NCBI GenBank assembly: GCA_017428285.1
Contig: JAFRRE010000192.1
Span: forward strand, 1-7,851
DNA from: Bacteroidales bacterium
GTDB taxonomy: Bacteria; Bacteroidota; Bacteroidia; Bacteroidales; F082
Direction: 5' to 3'
DNA length: 7,851 nucleotides
Shown piece by piece: positions 1 through 5,683 of this stretch. Each line of letters starts with the position of its first letter. Position 1 is the stretch's first letter. The notes under the pieces were generated by a model that saw only the letters and a program-made list of their open reading frames with translations, had not been told where the DNA came from and searched no databases. Position numbers and translations under genes: made by a program.

Positions 1-134
1 CCATATGCGACGGAATACTGCTGATAGACATAGTTGCCTATTAAGATGACGAAGGCAATGGAAATGATGAGACCCACTGCCTCAATGACGGTGTAGAGTT
101 TGTTTCGGGAGAGGAATTTCAGGTAGCTGCTCAT
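1..134 (-). CDS. ABC transporter permease, MacB/FtsX type (N-terminal part only)
   Basis: The first 44 codons of an inner-membrane ABC permease are visible; the gene continues beyond the left edge. The product begins MSSYLKFLSRNKLYTVIEAV and then runs into a hydrophobic helix at about residues 20-38. This is the N-terminal anchor that precedes the first periplasmic MacB_PCD domain in the family. It is almost the same as the start of the complete permease at 3147-5519 (MSSYIKFLSRNKLYSIIEAI), so the two are paralogues, and that match fixes the ATG at 132-134. A sigma-54 promoter and tandem palindromes lie upstream, so transcription is probably activator-dependent. Family members work with a separate ATPase in export or extrusion from the membrane, not import; the substrate cannot be told. 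No ATPase gene is visible. Confidence 0.88.
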   Translation of the reverse strand, partial: MSSYLKFLSRNKLYTVIEAVGLIISIAFVILIGNYVYQQYSVAY

Positions 135-136
135 TG

Positions 137-173
137 CTGTTTAATTGTTGATTGTTTAACTGTTTAATTGTTG
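137..173. repeat. Direct repeat in the permease leader, copy A
   Basis: CTGTTTAATTGTTG occurs at 137-150 and again at 160-173, 23 bp apart. Read on the transcribed minus strand this is CAACAATTAAACAG twice in the 5' leader, between the predicted transcription start (about 172) and the ATG at 134. The leader of the 5519 permease has the same arrangement. It could be a translation-enhancing A-rich leader or a binding site; no function is established. Confidence 0.6.
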
Positions 174-182
174 TAGGTCGTG

Positions 183-198
183 TGCATAATCCGTGCCA
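183..198 (-). promoter_or_regulatory. Sigma-54 (-24/-12) promoter of the left permease
   Basis: The minus strand reads TGGCACGGATTATGCA, matching TGGCACG-N4-TTGCW at all fixed positions except one (A for the first T of TTGC). The GG and GC doublets have the canonical spacing. Transcription would start near 172, giving a leader of about 38 nt. Tandem palindromes lie about 63 bp upstream of the -24 element, where an enhancer-binding activator would be expected. A near-identical promoter precedes the complete permease. Confidence 0.82.
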
Positions 199-216
199 AA
201 ACCATAAAACAATATG

Positions 217-229
217 AATCAACAAAATA
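217..229. promoter_or_regulatory. IHF-like DNA-bending site, copy A (tentative)
   Basis: AATCAA followed by four bases and ATA resembles the IHF consensus WATCAA-N4-TTR with one mismatch in the second half. It lies between the palindromes and the sigma-54 promoter, where bending sites usually sit in NtrC-type promoters, and it is kept in copy B (5603-5615). The motif is weak, and Bacteroidetes HU/IHF proteins may not recognise it. Confidence 0.3.
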
Positions 230-251
230 CGATTTTGCCCTTTTGTAAAAG

Positions 252-290
252 TGTAAAGTTTCTTTACAGTGGGTGTAAAGAAACTTTACA
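252..290. promoter_or_regulatory. Tandem palindromic activator sites (upstream activating sequence), copy A
   Basis: Two perfect 17-bp palindromes of the form TGTAAAG-N3-CTTTACA lie at 252-268 (centre TTT) and 274-290 (centre AAA). Their centres are 22 bp apart, about two helical turns, which suits cooperative binding of dimers on one DNA face. Because the centres are complementary, the two sites also form one larger inverted repeat with a 5-base loop. Their position upstream of a -24/-12 promoter suggests an NtrC-family enhancer-binding protein. The regulator is not in the window. Confidence 0.75.
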
Positions 291-363
291 GTGAACGCGT
301 CTTTCTAACTCGTCGTAGACTTAATGAATAAGAAATATATAGCGCCATTTCAAAAAAGATTGT

Positions 364-371
364 TATTTTTG
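364..371 (+). promoter_or_regulatory. -7 box of the PIN toxin-antitoxin pair
   Basis: TATTTTTG fits the Bacteroidetes -7 consensus TAnnTTTG. Transcription would start near 376, about 18 nt before the antitoxin ATG at 394. No TTTG lies at the expected -33 position, so only half the promoter is supported. An imperfect inverted repeat, GAAAT-N10-ATTTC at 332-351, covers the region just upstream and could be an autoregulatory operator; that is a guess. Confidence 0.5.
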
Positions 372-393
372 CACTCAAGAAAATGAATTGGAT

Positions 394-648
394 ATGACGA
401 CATTGCAATTAAACGAGGCCTTATTCCATGAGCTGAACATCATCGTTTCTGACGAGGAGATGATGAAAGAAGCCATTAAGGCACTCCGACTCATCGTCCT
501 GAATTGGGGAAAAATCGCTCCCGAAAAGAGCGGAGAAGAGCATGGAACGGGACTCCCTGAGGCCATCAAGCAGATGCGGGGTGTGGTGGAATTTACTCCA
601 GAAGAAATCAATAGTGACGACCGACTTTTATATCTCCACAGTAAATGA
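394..648 (+). CDS. Putative antitoxin of a PIN-domain toxin-antitoxin pair (VapB-like role)
   Basis: A small acidic protein of 84 residues directly upstream of the PIN toxin. Its stop overlaps the toxin start as ATGA (645-648), the usual sign of translational coupling in antitoxin-toxin pairs. The N-terminal half (MTTLQLNEALFHELNIIVSD, then a helix through about residue 35) resembles small proteins that precede PIN genes in Bacteroidales. I do not recognise a named DNA-binding fold (AbrB, RHH or Phd) with confidence. The C-terminal end (about residues 65-84, with FTPEEINSDDR) is probably the toxin-binding tail. Expected role: bind and inhibit the PIN RNase and repress its own promoter. I chose the ATG at 394 over an in-frame TTG at 388 because of its spacing from the -7 box. 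Function is inferred from context. Confidence 0.72.
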   Translation: MTTLQLNEALFHELNIIVSDEEMMKEAIKALRLIVLNWGKIAPEKSGEEHGTGLPEAIKQMRGVVEFTPEEINSDDRLLYLHSK

Positions 649-1058
649 GACGCGTTTTTATTGACACCAACATTCTGATCGATTTTGTTGAAAACAGGCC
701 AGGAGCTGATGCCGCCGAAAAGGTTCTTGAAAACGGCGCGAACAAGGTGATTTCCCTTTTCGCATCCCCTTTGACATTTGCCAACATGGCCTATATTTTG
801 GGCAAACGCTTCGACAAGGAAAAACTATATCCGATGCTTGACGCTCTGGAAAAACAAATAGCGGTTCTTCCCATGGACCGAGACCAATTACGCAAAGCCA
901 TTGATTCTCCGTCGAAAGACTTCGAAGACATGCTTCAATACCAATACGCTTTGGCTGGCAACTGTGATGTCATTCTTACCAGAGATGCCAAAGGTTTTTC
1001 AGATTATTCGCTCATTCCTCTTATGTCAGCCGATGAATTCATCAATTTATATGTTTAA
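645..1058 (+). CDS. PIN-domain ribonuclease toxin (VapC-like, PIN_3 type)
   Basis: A 137-residue single-domain protein with PIN signatures. The first catalytic aspartate is in FIDTNILIDF (D7). A DFEDMLQYQYA segment supplies D92, E94 and D95, and ILTRDAKGFSDY (D114) is the usual end of the active site. Such proteins are Mg-dependent endoribonucleases that cleave tRNA or rRNA when the antitoxin is lost; this target is unknown. The position that is glutamate in classical VapC (about 47, in FANMAYIL) is asparagine, which I believe is common in Bacteroidetes PIN_3 proteins. The length is normal for the family. It is coupled to the antitoxin by a 4-bp overlap. The pair lies between the control region of the left permease and a permease remnant, which suggests insertion of a selfish module. 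Confidence 0.87.
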   Translation: MRRVFIDTNILIDFVENRPGADAAEKVLENGANKVISLFASPLTFANMAYILGKRFDKEKLYPMLDALEKQIAVLPMDRDQLRKAIDSPSKDFEDMLQYQYALAGNCDVILTRDAKGFSDYSLIPLMSADEFINLYV

Positions 1059-1068
1059 CTAAGGATTG

Positions 1069-1090
1069 CACGAAATCGAAGATTTCCGTG
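1069..1090. terminator. Stem-loop after the PIN toxin (possible terminator)
   Basis: CACGAAATC (1069-1077) pairs with GATTTCCGTG (1081-1090) across a GAA loop: nine pairs with one bulged C. It starts 11 bp after the toxin stop and lies between convergent units, so it could end transcription in one or both directions. There is no T-tract, so this is a structural guess. Confidence 0.4.
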
Positions 1091-1133
1091 ATGCGATTCA
1101 ATGTCATCGGCCAAGATATTATTTGCTTTTTTA

Positions 1134-1176
1134 CAGAAAGCAATTTTTCCTGAATTCTGCTTATTGCAGAAAGCAA
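1134..1176. repeat. Two-copy 33-bp-phased direct repeat (possible relic iterons)
   Basis: CAGAAAGCAA occurs at 1134-1143 and 1167-1176, a period of exactly 33 bp. This is the same period as the repeats on the AAA-gene promoter (1708, 1741, 1774). The cores are related: TTGCAGAAAGCA in the second copy here against TTGGAAAAAAGCA there. No ATPase gene follows; the 3' end of the permease remnant begins at 1188 instead. It may be the control region of a lost cassette. Confidence 0.5.
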
Positions 1177-1187
1177 AACATTCTACT

Positions 1188-1691
1188 TTACCCTCTCTGC
1201 AACACTTCTGTAATCCTCTTGCTGCAAATGGCCTGCACCACACCCGAAACAATCAGCGAAAGGAGCAGGAAAGCCGTGAAGAACGACAACAGGGCCACGG
1301 TCAGCACAAGGGAAACGGGCACATGATAGGCAAAGCCTTGCAGCCATTGCAGCGAGAAATAGACCGACAATGCCGTTGCCGCAATGACGGGCAGGATGTA
1401 CATCCGCAACCTGGTTTTCAGGTAATGCCCTTGCACCTCTCTGGTGCTGGCACCAAACACCTTGCGCACCGCCATATTGAGCGACTCCTGATGCAGATGA
1501 TAGGAAACGACACCAAAGAAGCCAAACAAGGCCAATAGCATCGCCGCAAGGAAATACAACAACGACAAATGCCCGACCTGCCGTTCCTCGCGGTAAAGTT
1601 CCTTCTCGCCCAAAAACGAATAGGAAAAGACATCCGTATAATTAAACGGACGCACCACTTCTTGAATGTAGGCCAAGGTCAGGCTATTTCC
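1188..1691 (-). pseudogene. 3' remnant of an ABC transporter permease (last FtsX domain)
   Basis: An open frame of 167 codons equal to the last fifth of a MacB/FtsX permease. It starts inside the end of the periplasmic domain (LAYIQEVVRPF, FSYSFLGEKELYREE) and holds three membrane helices, the conserved AVRKVFGAS loop that couples to the ATPase, and a native-looking C-terminus ending in TAA at 1188. About 620 N-terminal residues are missing compared with the 790-residue paralogue. The frame is closed upstream by TAG at 1692-1694, and the next bases belong to the AT-rich AAA cassette. There is no ATG at the start (only TTG at 1676) and no promoter, so it is almost surely dead. The sequence differs clearly from the C-termini of the permeases at 3147 and 7318, so it comes from another paralogue. 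Confidence 0.85.
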
Positions 1692-1707
1692 CTATTTTTA
1701 TGAATAA

Positions 1708-1787
1708 GTTGGAAAAAAGCATAAAAACATCCTAATTAAGGTTGGAAAAAAGCAAAATAGTTGTATTTTTGCGGTTGGAAAAAAGCA
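1708..1787. repeat. Three 33-bp-phased direct repeats on the AAA-gene promoter
   Basis: GTTGGAAAAAAGCA occurs without mismatch at 1708-1721, 1741-1754 and 1774-1787, with a period of exactly 33 bp (about three helical turns). Repeat 2 supplies the predicted -33 element. Repeat 3 covers the predicted transcription start and ends 7 bp before the ATG. Repeat 1 lies one period upstream. This suggests cooperative binding along one DNA face, either by a repressor (possibly the ATPase itself) or as a recognition site for cassette movement. Confidence 0.85.
1741..1771 (+). promoter_or_regulatory. Promoter of the AAA_14 ATPase gene
   Basis: TATTTTTG at 1764-1771 fits the Bacteroidetes -7 box TAnnTTTG. 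GTTG at 1741-1744, one base off TTTG, lies exactly 19 bp upstream. Predicted start is near 1776, with a leader of about 19 nt. The -33 box is part of direct repeat 2, so anything bound to the repeats would affect RNA polymerase. Confidence 0.65.
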
Positions 1788-1794
1788 TTAAAAA

Positions 1795-3132
1795 ATGATT
1801 AATAGAAAGATTTACAGTTCTTTAAAAGATTTCTTTTTGAATGACAAAAAATCGCTCCTTGTTACGGGTGCACGACAAGTAGGAAAAACATTTGCCATAC
1901 GCAAGGTGGGAGAAGAAACATTCAAGCATTTTGTGGAATTCAATTTCATCAAAAATCCGAAACTCAAAACCATCTTTGCCAATCCGCTCGACACAAACGA
2001 TATCCTGTTGCGCATTTCTGCGTTGACCGCCACAAAATTGGAATCTGGCAGCACCTTGATTTTCTTCGATGAAGTGCAGGAATGTCCAGAAATTGTCACG
2101 GCGATTAAGTTTCTTGTCGAGGAAGGAAGTTATCGTTATGTCATGAGCGGCTCTCTTTTAGGTGTCGAATTGAAAGACTTGCGAAGCGTCCCTGTCGGTT
2201 ACATGGCTGAAAAAGAAATGTTTCCACTCGATTTCGAGGAGTTCGCATTGGCTTTAGGCATGAGCGATGAGGTGATGACGCATCTTCATGAATGTTACGA
2301 TAAGAGAATTCCCATCGATTCTGTCGTTCATGAGAAGATGATGGAATTGCTTCGTCTATACCTTGTAATCGGAGGAATGCCAGCTGTTGTGGAGAAGTAT
2401 CTGGATACCAACAACATGCAGGAAGTCCGACACGAGCAGGAGAACATCCTGAAACTATACAAAAAGGACATTGCCAAATATGCCGACAACAAGCTATTCA
2501 TCAAAGAGATTTTTGAAAGGATTCCGTCGGAACTCAATGCCCAAAACAAGAGATTTATACTAAAATCGCTGAACGATAGAGCAAAATTCGAAAAATACGA
2601 GAACAGCTTCCTTTGGCTGACCGATGCAGGGGTGGCCTTACCCACATATAATGTCGACAAACCTTGTGTTCCGTTGAAACTCAATGAACAACGCAACTTG
2701 TTCAAGTTGTTTCTTAATGATGTTGGCCTGCTGTCCTGCATGTACTCATCTGGTTTTCAACTCAATATCATGATTGGCGAAATCAATGCAAACTTCGGTG
2801 CCGTTTTTGAGAATTTTGCCGCACAAGAACTTCGTTCGCATGGTTACGACCTTTACTATTTCAACAGCAAAAAGCAGGGAGAACTCGATTTCGTCATTGA
2901 ACACGACGGTCAAGCTCTCCCGATAGAAATCAAGTCAGGGAAGGATTACAAACGGCATAACGCTCTTTGCAATGTGATGAAAAACGAAGAATATGCGATA
3001 AAAGAGGCTTTTATATATACGACAAAGAACATTGAAATCCTTGACCGAAACATATATCTTCCGGTGTATCTGTTGATGTATCTCCGTGAACGAGAACTAC
3101 CGAACAAAAAGATAGTGTTCAGTCCGATGTAG
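1795..3132 (+). CDS. AAA_14 / DUF4143 family ATPase
   Basis: A 445-residue protein with an N-terminal AAA_14 ATPase domain. Walker A is GARQVGKT (25-32), Walker B is LIFFDE (88-93), and VMSGSLLG (116-123) sits at the sensor position. The middle part (about 180-320) is helical. The C-terminal DUF4143 region (about 325-430) has a PD-(D/E)xK nuclease-like pattern: E339, D365 in GELDFVIE and E378-I-K380 in PIEIKSG. The family is very common and variable in Bacteroidetes and archaea and is usually regarded as accessory; its cellular role is not established, and nuclease activity here is inference. Length is typical. The gene is clearly more AT-rich than the flanking permeases, runs against them, carries its own repeat-bearing promoter, and stops only 14 bp from the end of the convergent permease gene, which suggests acquisition as a cassette. 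ATG 1795 is the only sensible start. Confidence 0.9.
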   Translation: MINRKIYSSLKDFFLNDKKSLLVTGARQVGKTFAIRKVGEETFKHFVEFNFIKNPKLKTIFANPLDTNDILLRISALTATKLESGSTLIFFDEVQECPEIVTAIKFLVEEGSYRYVMSGSLLGVELKDLRSVPVGYMAEKEMFPLDFEEFALALGMSDEVMTHLHECYDKRIPIDSVVHEKMMELLRLYLVIGGMPAVVEKYLDTNNMQEVRHEQENILKLYKKDIAKYADNKLFIKEIFERIPSELNAQNKRFILKSLNDRAKFEKYENSFLWLTDAGVALPTYNVDKPCVPLKLNEQRNLFKLFLNDVGLLSCMYSSGFQLNIMIGEINANFGAVFENFAAQELRSHGYDLYYFNSKKQGELDFVIEHDGQALPIEIKSGKDYKRHNALCNVMKNEEYAIKEAFIYTTKNIEILDRNIYLPVYLLMYLRERELPNKKIVFSPM

Positions 3133-3146
3133 TTTTTCTGGCATTG

Positions 3147-5519
3147 TTATTCCTTCTTCAACGCCATCACTGGGTTCACCCTCGCCACGGAGACGATCTG
3201 CCAAAGGACCGAGCCGATGGCGATGACGAACGACAGCACTACCGTCACCACGAAGATCCAGGGATGCAGGTCGATGCGATAGACAAAGTCCTCCAGATAG
3301 CGCCCGCAGACCCAAACCGCCATGGGGATGGCGATAACATTAGCGATGAGAATCATGATGACGTATTCCTTCAGGTTGCGGCGAATCTCGCTTTGCATCG
3401 TGCCGCCAAACACCTTGCGGACGGCGATGGTCTTCTCGCGCTCGGAGGCGAAATGCGTGCTCATGGCCACCAGTCCCAACAGCGAGAGCATTACCGCCAC
3501 CGCCATAAACAAGTCCACAAGGCGCATTTTGTTTTTGGTGCTCTGCAAACTTTGCAGCAAAAGGTCATCTATAAAGCCCTCTCTGAAAGGTTCCCAATAG
3601 GTTTCTTGCATTTTGATATGTTTGTCATACACCGCATCGATCGCCTTGCGAGCTTCGGCGTGGTCGCCCACAATATCCAGTACAGGATTGAAACTTACCC
3701 ATTTGAACATCGGCTCGTCTCCCACAATCTGCACGGCACCGAACTTCTCGTCAACCACAGAGGCAGCACTGTTGATGGCGAAATCGCCCACCACGCCACA
3801 CAGGTCGTAGCCGACATTATGCTTGTACCAAACACCCAGCGAGTCGGGGTCGAACTTGCTCATCGGCATCCCCAGTTGGCTCTCCAAAAGCCCCCGCGTC
3901 AATAACCACTTGCCTTCCTCCAATTGGCTGTACATCACCTTGGTATCGAAGTCGTAAAGGTCGAAAGCCGCCGTGTCGCACATCAGGTACCCAACGGAAA
4001 TAAAATTGTCGGGATCGTTGAGGCGCACAAAGTTAGAGCCCATCATTGCACTGCCAGGATAGCCGTAGGAATGGCCCATCCGCTTCACACAAGGCAATGA
4101 AAGCAAATCATTCTCGAATGCCTCATTGCCCGTAAGGACGGATTCAAGATAAAACAGGTTTTCAGTGCGGCATCCCACCGGCCTCCGCTCCATGTGGCGC
4201 ATTTGCGCTTCCATCGTGATCACCAAGGCAATCAGAACGATGGCAATGACGTTTTGCAGGACGATGAACACCTTCGAGAGCACCATCTTGTTGCGGAAGC
4301 GGAACATGCCCTTCACCACATCGATGGGCTGGGCGCGCAACACCACCACCGCAGGCGTGATGCCCGCCAACAAAGCCACAACCACCACCATCAGTAGGTA
4401 GGAAACCAAATAGAAAGGCGAGAGCGAAATCCTAACCCCAACACTTCCGCCCAACAGCCGATTGACCATAGGGCAAAGCGCCTCGGCCAAAAGGATGCCC
4501 AGCACCATACACACCGAAGTGAACGCCAGCGACTCCCAGAGGTATTTCCCGATGATTTCACCCTTCATCGCGCCAAGCAGCCGCCTCGAAGCCATCTCCT
4601 TGGCCCGTTTGCTCGTCAAGGCAACGTTGAGGTTGATGTAGTTGAATATGGCAGAAATCAGCAGCAGCAAGCCAATGGCCAACAGGCTGTGCATCATCGT
4701 TTTGTCGCCTTTCTTCAGGTTGGTTTGGGCATCGGTGTAAAACAACTCGTCCAAGCGAACCAACATAGTGTTTTCTGCAATTTCAAACGGGGGCTCCATC
4801 CCTAAAATCTCAGAGTAAAAGGTCACAATCGCCGCCGACATTTTTTCAAGAAGTGTCGCACGGTCAGTGTTGGGAAGCACTTTCACAAAGACATTCACCG
4901 TGGTAAACACATTGGCCGGTCGGGATGGGCTGTTGAGGCCACCATAGAACACCACGCCATCGCTGACATCCACATTAACAATCACGTCGGGCGTTTCGTA
5001 GAAAAGCGAACTGCCGAAGTCGGAAATCACGCCAGCCACGGTGTAATCGCGCTTAAACAAATGGATGTTGCGCCCAACCACTTCGCCTGTCTCGGAAAGC
5101 AATTGCGCCATACGCTCCGAAACGAATGCCGCCGAAACTTCGTTGATTTGGTCTGGCTGGCCTACGGCGAACTCGACGGGAAAGATGTCGAAGAAATCGC
5201 GGTCGCAGCCCAGCACATACACCGCTCGGGATTGGTCGTCGGCCTTCATATCGGTATGCATCATCTGGAACTCTGTGATCGATTCAATTTCTGGTATGCT
5301 CTCGCCGATGCTGCCTTTCAATCCATACTCGAATTTAATCAGGTTCTTCAACCCCACAGCGTATATCTCCTTTCGGTGCGGGTTTTCACGTGTCACAGCG
5401 ATTTGCTGCGCCACATAGCAGAAGATGATGACCACGAAGGCGAGGCTCACCGTCAGGCCAATGGCCTCGATGATGCTGTAGAGTTTGTTTCGGGAGAGGA
5501 ATTTGATGTAACTGCTCAT
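3147..5519 (-). CDS. ABC transporter permease, MacB/FtsX type, full length
   Basis: A 790-residue inner-membrane permease with eight predicted helices: about 20-40, 279-299, 330-350, 371-395, 412-435, 668-688, 718-740 and 753-776. Two periplasmic MacB_PCD-like domains (about 41-275 and 440-660) precede two FtsX domains, the duplicated layout usual in Bacteroidetes. The cytoplasmic loops carry the ATPase-contact motifs ASRRLLGAM (310-318) and AVRKVFGGT (699-707); the C-terminus ends VNPVMALKKE. It needs a separate ATPase, not seen here; family members act in extrusion or mechanotransmission, and the substrate is unknown. The start matches the left-hand paralogue. A sigma-54 promoter with tandem palindromes precedes it. 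The next upstream gene on the strand is hipA, but the promoter between them suggests separate control. No frameshift is visible. Confidence 0.93.
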   Translation of the reverse strand: MSSYIKFLSRNKLYSIIEAIGLTVSLAFVVIIFCYVAQQIAVTRENPHRKEIYAVGLKNLIKFEYGLKGSIGESIPEIESITEFQMMHTDMKADDQSRAVYVLGCDRDFFDIFPVEFAVGQPDQINEVSAAFVSERMAQLLSETGEVVGRNIHLFKRDYTVAGVISDFGSSLFYETPDVIVNVDVSDGVVFYGGLNSPSRPANVFTTVNVFVKVLPNTDRATLLEKMSAAIVTFYSEILGMEPPFEIAENTMLVRLDELFYTDAQTNLKKGDKTMMHSLLAIGLLLLISAIFNYINLNVALTSKRAKEMASRRLLGAMKGEIIGKYLWESLAFTSVCMVLGILLAEALCPMVNRLLGGSVGVRISLSPFYLVSYLLMVVVVALLAGITPAVVVLRAQPIDVVKGMFRFRNKMVLSKVFIVLQNVIAIVLIALVITMEAQMRHMERRPVGCRTENLFYLESVLTGNEAFENDLLSLPCVKRMGHSYGYPGSAMMGSNFVRLNDPDNFISVGYLMCDTAAFDLYDFDTKVMYSQLEEGKWLLTRGLLESQLGMPMSKFDPDSLGVWYKHNVGYDLCGVVGDFAINSAASVVDEKFGAVQIVGDEPMFKWVSFNPVLDIVGDHAEARKAIDAVYDKHIKMQETYWEPFREGFIDDLLLQSLQSTKNKMRLVDLFMAVAVMLSLLGLVAMSTHFASEREKTIAVRKVFGGTMQSEIRRNLKEYVIMILIANVIAIPMAVWVCGRYLEDFVYRIDLHPWIFVVTVVLSFVIAIGSVLWQIVSVARVNPVMALKKE

Positions 5520-5522
5520 TAC

Positions 5523-5558
5523 CGTTTAATTGTTGATTGTTTAACTGTTTAATTGTTG
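5523..5558. repeat. Direct repeat in the permease leader, copy B
   Basis: CGTTTAATTGTTG at 5523-5535 and CTGTTTAATTGTTG at 5545-5558 repeat the leader arrangement of the left permease. They lie between the predicted transcription start (about 5558) and the ATG at 5517-5519. Confidence 0.55.
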
Positions 5559-5568
5559 TATGTCGTAT

Positions 5569-5584
5569 GGCATAATCCGTGCCA
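5569..5584 (-). promoter_or_regulatory. Sigma-54 (-24/-12) promoter of the full-length permease
   Basis: The minus strand reads TGGCACGGATTATGCC. The -24 TGGCACG is perfect and the -12 GC has correct spacing; the differences from consensus are the first T of TTGC and the last W. Predicted transcription start is near 5558, about 40 nt before the ATG. Palindromes lie about 62 bp upstream. It is the near twin of 183-198. Confidence 0.82.
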
Positions 5585-5602
5585 AATTTGTAAAATAATA
5601 TG

Positions 5603-5615
5603 AATCAACAAGATA
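5603..5615. promoter_or_regulatory. IHF-like DNA-bending site, copy B (tentative)
   Basis: AATCAA-N4-ATA, as at 217-229, between palindromes and promoter. The surrounding bases (TATGAATCAACAA) are unchanged between copies while neighbouring spacer bases differ, which hints at function. Confidence 0.3.
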
Positions 5616-5636
5616 CAATTTTCACTTTTGTAAAAG

Positions 5637-5674
5637 TGTAAAGATTCTTTACAGTGGTGTAAAGAAACTTTACA
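5637..5674. promoter_or_regulatory. Tandem palindromic activator sites, copy B
   Basis: TGTAAAG-N3-CTTTACA occurs at 5637-5653 (centre ATT) and 5658-5674 (centre AAA), with centres 21 bp apart. The two form an inverted repeat with 17-bp arms (one mismatch) and a 4-base loop. It starts 10 bp after the hipA stop. Besides being a likely activator site for the permease promoter, the RNA form could fold into a strong hairpin that ends the hipBA transcript; that second role is inference. Confidence 0.75.
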
Positions 5675-5683
5675 GTCCTTATT

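Larger units (their letters stand above)
81..292. repeat. Copy A of duplicated permease 5' end plus control region
   Basis: About 210 bp that recur, with some mismatches, at 5466-5676. The block covers the first codons of the permease, the leader, the -24/-12 promoter and the two palindromes. Similarity stops in both copies right after the distal palindrome; beyond it one copy leads to the PIN toxin-antitoxin pair and the other to hipA. The copies are directly repeated about 5,385 bp apart. The extent was judged by eye. Confidence 0.85.
5466..5676. repeat. Copy B of duplicated permease 5' end plus control region
   Basis: The partner of 81-292, in the same orientation. Promoter, leader repeat and palindromes match almost base for base, with one-base differences in spacing. 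Recombination between the copies would delete about 5.4 kb holding the PIN pair, permease remnant, AAA cassette and most of the complete permease, leaving one hybrid permease under the same promoter. Confidence 0.85.

Noticed and set aside
252..290. Terminal inverted repeat of an insertion sequence
   Set aside because: Both palindrome pairs occupy the same place relative to a sigma-54 promoter, and no transposase or target duplication is visible.
388..393. TTG start two codons upstream of the antitoxin ATG
   Set aside because: ATG at 394 is a stronger start with normal spacing from the -7 box; TTG adds nothing.
1101..1538. 145-residue plus-strand frame over the permease remnant
   Set aside because: Its lower strand encodes a clear FtsX domain; the plus frame is low-complexity and unrecognisable.
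1708..1787. CRISPR array
   Set aside because: Repeats are only 14 bp with 19-bp spacers that overlap promoter elements, there are three copies, and there is no cas gene.
2328..2741. 137-residue minus-strand frame inside the AAA ATPase gene
   Set aside because: Serine-rich shadow of a gene with intact Walker motifs on the other strand.
3144..3905. 253-residue open frame on the plus strand
   Set aside because: It is antisense to the well-supported permease at 3147-5519 and rich in His, Gln and Arg, typical of a shadow frame. No promoter or motif.
5061..5552. 163-residue open frame on the plus strand
   Set aside because: Antisense to the permease 5' end and its control region; no recognisable domain.
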